Source of the DNA: Tanytarsus gracilentus
Lineage: Eukaryota; Arthropoda; Insecta; Diptera; Chironomidae
DNA: 64,000 nt
Direction: 5' to 3'
Assembly: GCA_038502055.1 (NCBI GenBank)
Contig: JAXRKN010000040.1
Location: forward strand, 310,001 to 374,000
The notes below the pieces were generated by a model. It made no database searches and had not been told where the DNA came from. It worked only from the letters and a program-made list of their open reading frames with translations. This document shows positions 57,201 to 64,000 of the stretch, in pieces (the first letter of the stretch is position 1; each line of letters starts with the position of its first letter). The translations under genes and the position numbers were made by a program.

Positions 57201-58481
57201 TATTTTTTTGTTGTATTAAAATTTATGACATAACTGAAAGGAAAATTTTTAATTTAAAGGTGGGAAGGTGAACTCGACGGAAAATTTGGAAATTTCCCAA
57301 GTCTCGTTGTTGATGAATGCGATGAAAATGGAGAACCTTTGACCGAGCCGGAAGAAGAAGAAGAGGATGACGAAGAATACGGTGTACCACCTGCAGGTTT
57401 TGGCTTACCACCAACCGTACCAGCTCATTTGCTTTCTGAAGAGGATCTCGCTGAGATCACTCAACATAATCAAGCGGCAATTGAGAGAAAATTAGAACTT
57501 GACTTATCGCAACCGTCATCGAAACCGCCACAATTTCAGCCTCCATCAGGTAAAAAATTTTTTGATGGAGTAAATTCATTTTTAGAATTTTTAATTAAAA
57601 ACTTTGGCAGCACCAAACTAACTCAAATTTAATTTATTCTCTCTCATTCATGCTTACAAAGTGAATATAATTGTTGAAAGCAAAGAGGTATAAAGAGTAA
57701 CCAAATGCTCAAACCATCCTGACCAAATTATCACTAGCACTTGCGTGAATTTATCTCTCTCTTTCATTTTAAATGTGTTCTTTTTCTTTTTAAATATAAT
57801 ATATTTGAAATATTTGTGATAGATATCTACCATCTCGCACCATTTCTAATTTTTCACCTCCTCGCATAGGTCGTTGTCAGTCATGATTAACCACTATGTG
57901 TATACCACCCGACAATAAAAAAAAATCTCAGCATTTTCTTGAAATATTTTTTATACAAATTTTATTAATTTGCTCTTTATTTCTTTTTTATGAAAAAAAC
58001 AACGAACGAAAAGGAAAATGGAGACGCTGAGATAGATGAAAGCGTTAACGAAGGTAAATCGCAAAAAGAAACTCAACCTAACTTAAGTATAGCCCAAATT
58101 ATAGTAACTTGTGCTACACCTATGGTTGAGGATGAAAAGAAATTTCCCGAACTAGATGATTCCGCCAAGGACTCGTCTGCCGTTGCAAGTGTCAAGAAAG
58201 AAGATCCAACAAGTGAAAAAGAGAAGCAAGTTGAGGTTAAAGAACAATGTGAGGACGATGGATTCGGTGGAGATAACTTTGCTGCAAATTTCGAAGCTAA
58301 CTTTGAGGCGAATTTTGAAGATGCCTTTGCATCCCAGACTGCCGAGGATATCAAAGAAGCATCAGGCGGAGTTGGAGAAGATTTGCCCAAACAAGTGGTC
58401 GGCGGGCGAGCTTCCATTCCCGAAGAACTGGACTCACATCAATTAGCTCAATTACAAAGTTTAAAAGAGTCTAATGCATAA
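54249..58481 (+). CDS. nwk: Nervous wreck (FCHSD-type F-BAR/SH3 adaptor)
   Basis: Membrane-bending adaptor that links endocytosis to actin at synapses. Exons 54249-54269, 54345-54574, 55044-56353, 56419-56552, 56613-56679, 56736-57076, 57146-57192 and 57260-57549 keep frame. The F-BAR domain spans about residues 8-290 (NYTKFLKNLHTEQLAKLQ, RSAIEKQYSESLLKL, GSFFQSITSLQK, QYEFDACDNDPI). A coiled coil follows, then an acidic/poly-Gln stretch, SH3a (about 555-612, ALYSYTAQNPDELTI...GFVPHNYL) and SH3b (about 679-737, ALYDYDATAEDELTFEEG...GKFGNFPSLVVDE). This order is diagnostic of Nwk/FCHSD1/2. The C-terminal region at about 58014-58481 (acidic, with Asn-Phe repeats) is probably the last exon, giving about 965 residues. 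The junction after 57549 is unresolved: only a weak acceptor (exon start 58024) fits the phase. An alternative in-frame continuation ends at 57632. Confidence 0.9.
58284..58328 (+). repeat. Three 12-bp A-N-F-E repeats followed by FEDAF
   Basis: In the putative last exon of nwk, three consecutive codon quartets encode Ala-Asn-Phe-Glu (58284-58319) with synonymous differences at most third positions, so the repeat is maintained at protein level. The next residues give FEDAF (58314-58328), which fits the FxDxF consensus bound by the AP-2 alpha appendage. Upstream is DDGFGGDNF. The cluster fits a protein that acts in clathrin-mediated endocytosis. Confidence 0.65.
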
Positions 58482-61400
58482 TATTAAAAGTAGTTTCCGC
58501 TATCATTAAAAGTAGATCGGCTTCATTGTATTCAACAAACACAAACCCACACAAAGATTAAATATGTCTCATGCTTTTCGCATTATTGGACAAGAAAAAT
58601 ACTGTAACGCCTCTTCTCTTACGCATCAGCGATGATGATGATTTATTATTGTTGCAATATTATAAGAACATACAGAAAAGCTATTACGGGATGAATTTTC
58701 TTAAGTTATATTGAGGAATTGGCTATGAAAATTAAAATTACGTGCTATCATAAAGGAATCACAAGGAAAGAAAGACATTCACATTACACTAAGTTTAATA
58801 AATCGTGTGAGTTTCTAAAAATCTGTCTCTTTATGTTAGAGTTTTTAACCTTCATGGCAATAATTTTTGTTGGACTGGAATTGAGCAGCCTTTATTTTAG
58901 ACCTACCTAGAAAATTTTAAAAGCAATTTTTTGAATCAAATTTTCATCTCATTTAAAGTCTCAAACTTTATTAAACTTAACAAGTATGAACTAATGTTAT
59001 ATGCGGAAATTTTGAGAAGTGGATCAAACCAATTGGGAATTTTTAAGATTAATTACTATAATCTCATTAGGGATCACTGTAAATTACATTAAGTTCACCA
59101 CTCTTATCTCAAACAAACAAAAATTAAACGCATTATATTACGAAACTCACCAAAAAAACTCTTATGCGCTTCTAAATTTTAGATAAAAAATTAACTAGAA
59201 TAAAATCTTTTTGTGGCGCGATGTCGTAAAAATTTATTGATATTACAAAAATAGTTTAAGTTCGTATGAAAATCATAATCATTAATTAAAATGCGATAAA
59301 ATTTAAGTTTAGCGAATAAAAAAAGAAATTTAAAGTTAGATTAGGGCAAACAATCTATTTGATGAAGGTAATAAAAAATAGAGGAAAATAAATAATGAAA
59401 AAATTCTTTTAGCAACTATCCAACAAAAATCCATCATCTCTGATTATATAATTACAATAAACATTATGTATTGCAAATGACTGTTTGGTTAGATAAATAT
59501 ACATTGCGTTAAAATGTTGCATCGATGATTTATGAGTTTCTAGTTCAATTTTGCTCTATCCCTCTTTCTGTTCCTAATCGTTTCGATTTTATTATGTTAA
59601 ATAATATATTATACAATAAAATGTGAATTTAAAATGAAAACATGACCAACATTATCTTACTTTTCCTGCTTCTCTTCTTGTTTAATAGATAGGCTGAGTG
59701 CAGATTAAATTCTCTTTAATGAACGAGTAAGTAGGTCAAGCTTTACAAAAGCTCCAACAAGATGTCGCTGTGGTTGAAAACTACTGAAGGTTTAAGGATA
59801 TTTTGAGGGTTTTTAAAGTGCGAATTGAAAAAATTTAAATTTCTAATGTTTGACAATCACATTTTAAGCTGAAAGAAAAAGTGATAATTTTCATTTAATC
59901 ACAGTTGAATAATGATGTAATTGACATGCTATCATGCAAAACACGCTTACTCACTCCCTGAAATTCCGTAATCAATGGCAATCAATCTGAAATATTGTTT
60001 TTTAATTTCTTCATTTATTTTTTCACTTTTCTTTTACATATTCGATCATTTTTTTCCTCTAAAATGCTTAACTCAAAAATGTAATTTATATTTTTTTAAA
60101 CCTAAAAATATAGAACCTCAATTAAATACATATTGTTTCTATACATAATATACTTTCAATTTTTTAGATGCGTTCTTCTAAGTTTCAATTTTTTTCAATA
60201 ATTTTTTACTTCATTTAGTCTTTTTCTTTAGTGTGTTTTGTGTACGTGTGAAAATTAATTTTTTACGTGACATTTTTCGTGAAAATCGAAACATTTTTTT
60301 GAAATCTTTTATCATTCACAATTCTTAATGTGATTGTGTGTGTGGTATTTATGTTAAGGGACGTGCTTAGCTAATTTTATGATATATTGAAGATTTCTAC
60401 ATGTTTATCATATATATTTTATATATAAATGTGTTTCTAAGTTATCGTTCTCTATCATCATCGTCATGTGGAGCGGAAAAGTTTATAAGAAGAAATTGCG
60501 TGAGTTAGATGAGCCTGTGAGAGGGTGAGAGAGATGTAAAAACCTAGGATCATATATTTTCGGGAGAAGTTAATGAAGCTTTTAGGCAGTATGTACTTGA
60601 ATTTTTTATCATCGCTAAAGAACGTCCATTATGTATATTTTTTAAATCTTTTAAGAGATTGATGATAATAAAGTTTTTTTTATGTAAGTATGCAGAAATC
60701 TCCATATATTATAAAATTGAGCCTAGTAAGTCCGGCGTAACGTTTTTTACAAATAAATTTTTGTGTGTGCAAGTGAAAAATTATTCACGCAATAATTTCT
60801 TCCATTATCATAATGTGTTTGAATTAAAAGTACCTTCTTTGTTGTGTGAATTGTAAAAAGTATTATCTTTATGTACATATCATATTTTCGCGATGTTTAT
60901 AAATGTGTCTTATTTATTAATTAATTAAAAGTGGGGTGTTTGAAAGAAAGATTTTCAATTGAAGGGAGTTGATTAGATTTTACGGTACAAATTGACTATT
61001 TTAATTCAAATTAAAGAGAAATAAATTAATTTTCATCAAAGGAAGATTAAGATTTTTGTCGAAAAAATTAAATTAAAATAAAGTTTAACTTTTTACAATT
61101 TTTAATTTAACACTTTAATTTACTACAATTTTTGAGCTTTTTTGACGCATCGCTTTTTGCAAAAAGAAATGAATTTTTTTACTTTTTTTTTTTAATATTA
61201 CGCTTTAGAATTTTTTAATGTATGCATTATGCATAATTTTTTCTTAATTAATTTATCCACATTTCTAATTATGTGAATGATTTTTTCACTCTCTTAAAAA
61301 GGAAAAGAAGAAACAAAAAGTGCCTTTTCCCCCTATAGAGAGATGTTAGTAGCATGATGTTAATTAAAAATTGTGCCTAACGATGATCATGAGTTAGGTG

Positions 61401-64000
61401 CTGTTTTAGAAGCGATGTTAAAAAAAGATGAAACTAAGCCGAGTCGTAAACTGGATAATTTACATTAAATAGAATAAAAAGAAACTTAATCGTGTGGAGG
61501 AATGCTTTTTTGAATGGATCACGTGAAGGAAAAAATAATTTAGAATAAAAAAGATTGAAAACATTTTGCTTTTGAAAGTAATTTTTTCTCCTGCCTAATC
61601 TTTTAAATTCGATGAGATTTTTCTTTATTGCTTTTATCTAAAGTGCATTTTTCGCCTTAAAAATAATTGTTTGAAGCAAAAAAGGTCAAAATGAAAAGAC
61701 AACAATGACAATCGTCTAAAAATAGTTGTGAATGAAAAGAAAATAGAAATTTTTATTTTCATTACGGACATCTTTGTTGTCACGATTTCATTTTTTAGTA
61801 GAGAGATTGTGTTGAAGAGGAAAAATGGTGGCGGGCAAAAGGAAACAAAAATAATCAAAACTTTATCACAGCCGAAAATTACATTTTGTTCTCTTTCTTT
61901 TATTTTTTTCTAAAAACTTTGAAAGAGATGCCTTTTTTTGCTACGAGGAAAAAAGTTACGCAATATTTTTTGATCGAGTGACATGGAGTATATCGGGGAG
62001 GTATCTGGAGTATTGTTTCTTGAAGATGCAAAATTTAATTTAAAAAACTTTCTATAGTTTTCTCTCTTTCTCATGAGAGAGCACAAAAATCAATTCAAAA
62101 TACAAAATGTTTAAAATCTCAAAAACTCTCAACTCAATTTCAAGTGTGCATCATCAAAACTCAAACAATGCTTATTACGAAATGGAGTACGGAGCTTTTA
62201 GAATGACTATTGAGAAATTTATAATTGAAAAAACTTTTTCTCTCTCTCTCTCATGAAGGCTTGTGTGTAATTTATTTTTAGTTTATTACATAACCTGTGT
62301 ATAACATTTGAAATTCCTTTTTTACTCCTGACTTTGCTCACTTAATTAGGAAAATTAATGACTTTCAAAAATTAGTGTAGTGGCGGCATATTTTTCCTGA
62401 AGAAATTTTCTCTTTTTTTTTTGAACGAAACAATTACGAGAGAAAGAGTACAACTTAATGTTATTATTTGACATTGCACACGAGTTGGCTTGCTTGCTGA
62501 TAATGAATTTTACCGTAATTTTAATTAACGTGTATATGATGTGATATTTGAATTAATTAAAAATTTAATGGGAGAGATATAAAATGAGTTAAACATCTTC
62601 TTCGACGTCAGCAAAAAAAATTAAATTTTCTTTAAAAAATATATGAAATAAGATGAGCGTAAATTATGTAACATAGGATTTTTTCTGAAAAATAATGTTT
62701 TTTGAAATCACCTGAAAAGAACCAATTTAAAAAATATAAAATGTTACATAACTTACGAATGATTTGCAGCATGTGTGATGAGAGGTGTCGAAAAAAATGT
62801 TCTTATTTAATAATGGAAGAATTTTCTTAATCATATTTCAACCAAAGACTGAAAAATTTATCAAATAAAAAATTTTGCTATTCTCCAAATTGTATATATG
62901 CCATAAATTGTGCTCAAGACTCGATTTTTATTTTACTTCTCTTTTAATTTTTCTTTTCTTTCTTTTTGACTATAATTTTTCACCTTAATTATTTTTGTTT
63001 CGATTTTCAATTTTTCTTCTAATTTAAAATTATTTTTCACTTTTATTTACAAAATATTTGCATCATTAGTAAATTTGTTTCTAATTCTAGATGATTTTTT
63101 TGCATTGTAACGTGATCTTTTTCATTCCTTACATTTTCTTAAATTTTTTCAAACGGAAAAGTTTAAAAAAAGGAGGGAATTGAGACAAAAAAAACTTTTC
63201 GAAAGAACGAGAAAGTCGATCGTGCCATCATTAGTTTTGAGTTGTAATTTTCGAAATTCTTTTCATTCATAATTTATGTCATTTTAACAACTCTCCTGTG
63301 ATTTAAATTACAATCCTGTCGTTTTATTCTTTGCGGTGTATAAATCTCAACTGAGACCCATTAAACGTATCAACACCCTCGACATTTCATATGGGTTTCT
63401 CTCGTTTTTCAGTTTTCTTAGTGTGCATGTTGGAATATATGATGATGTTTCAACGTAAAATGGGAGATATAATAAATTAAACCTGTGCTTCATTGCAGCA
63501 TAACGGCGTCAAAAAAATAAAAATCAATAAAATTACGTTGTGATGACTTCATCATATCCTCTTTTGTCATTATTTAGAATTTCATTTGTCATATTTTTTA
63601 ATTAATAATTTTTCCATCCTTTTTTTGATATTCCTCGTTTGTTTTTGTTACCTAGTGTAGATTTTAATTTAAAATTCACTGGCGTCTACTCATTTTTTAA
63701 TTTTTTTTATCATTCATTTTTATTAATTATTTTAATTAATTTTTTTTGTCTATCACATGCTTTGTATATATTTTTTATTTTATTATTAGAAATTAGAAGA
63801 AAAAAAATTATTTTTTGAGGTACATTCTCAATTTAATTGAAATTATCTTTTTTCTCTTTATGTAAGACAGCCATTTATTAAAAAAATTAAGAAGAATAAA
63901 TTGGTGTCAGAAGAAGGAATAAGAAAAAGTCTCGCAGGATGTGAAAATTATTTTTTATTTTTTGTGCTTCATGTGTGAATTATTTCTGTATATTTTTTGT
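58482..64000. other. Gene-free AT-rich region, possible long nwk 3' UTR
   Basis: About 5.5 kb with no frame longer than about 75 codons and no protein motif. Many AATAAA strings occur (for example near 59457 and 59616), so polyadenylation could take place at several distances from the nwk stop. Neural genes often use very long 3' UTRs, which makes this plausible for part of the region. Short CT/GA tracts occur at about 62052-62081 and 62240-62256. No splice structure, RNA gene or transposon end was recognised. Confidence 0.5.

Noticed and set aside
57830..57890. Candidate nwk exon between GATAG and a downstream donor (57822-57870)
   Set aside because: Read in the required phase it runs into a stop codon before any donor.

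Overview
The window is animal nuclear DNA, most likely from an insect. It is strongly AT-rich. Coding genes are cut by very short GT-AG introns (commonly about 55-75 bp), stops are often followed by AATAAA, and no bacterial or organellar signal is visible. The proteins best match insect families (Deaf1, Tudor-SN, Nervous wreck, Prosbeta1). Compact genes in an AT-rich genome suggest a dipteran, possibly a nematoceran midge or gnat. That placement is an inference from general character, not from a species-specific marker.

Layout. 1-7842 is a gene desert. 7.8-12.2 kb holds a mitochondrial thioredoxin (minus) and a MARCHF6/Doa10-type ER ubiquitin ligase (plus), transcribed divergently. 12.2-17.6 kb is a second desert. 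17.6-20.4 kb is a membrane-anchored DUF229 sulfatase-like protein. 21.0-25.7 kb (minus) is a nine-exon CUB/LDLa single-pass receptor with two PPxY motifs and a Cys-rich cytoplasmic end; one of its introns contains a complete intronless gene for a secreted protein with its own TATA box. 26.2-52.9 kb is dense with housekeeping genes: Tudor-SN, RpL13, IleRS, an Rpp38-like L7Ae-fold protein, a LanC-like protein, CWC22/ncm, a focadhesin-like helical-repeat protein, Deaf1, an F-box/LRR-like protein, a LEM-domain inner nuclear membrane protein and the proteasome subunit beta1. 54.2-58.5 kb is nervous wreck (F-BAR plus two SH3 domains). 58.5-64 kb is AT-rich sequence without genes, possibly a long nwk 3' UTR and/or intergenic DNA.

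The genes are not a pathway cluster. Their organisation is the feature: five divergent pairs share short promoters (Trx/MARCHF6, RpL13/IleRS, LANCL/CWC22, Deaf1/F-box, LEM/Prosbeta1). Tandem genes lie about 90-110 bp apart (LANCL to Rpp38-like, CWC22 to focadhesin-like), and IleRS and the Rpp38-like gene converge with 59 bp between stop codons. Short sequence motifs recur between some of these divergent promoters. All exon structures were assembled by hand from splice signals and reading-frame continuity; in the multi-exon genes every junction keeps frame except the last one of nwk, which is unresolved.

I found no CRISPR array, complete transposon, tRNA, rRNA or convincing small-RNA gene. No radically new biological system is evident. 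The most unusual items are the CUB/LDLa/PPxY receptor with its nested gene, the shared promoter motifs, and the FxDxF-containing repeat tail of nwk.
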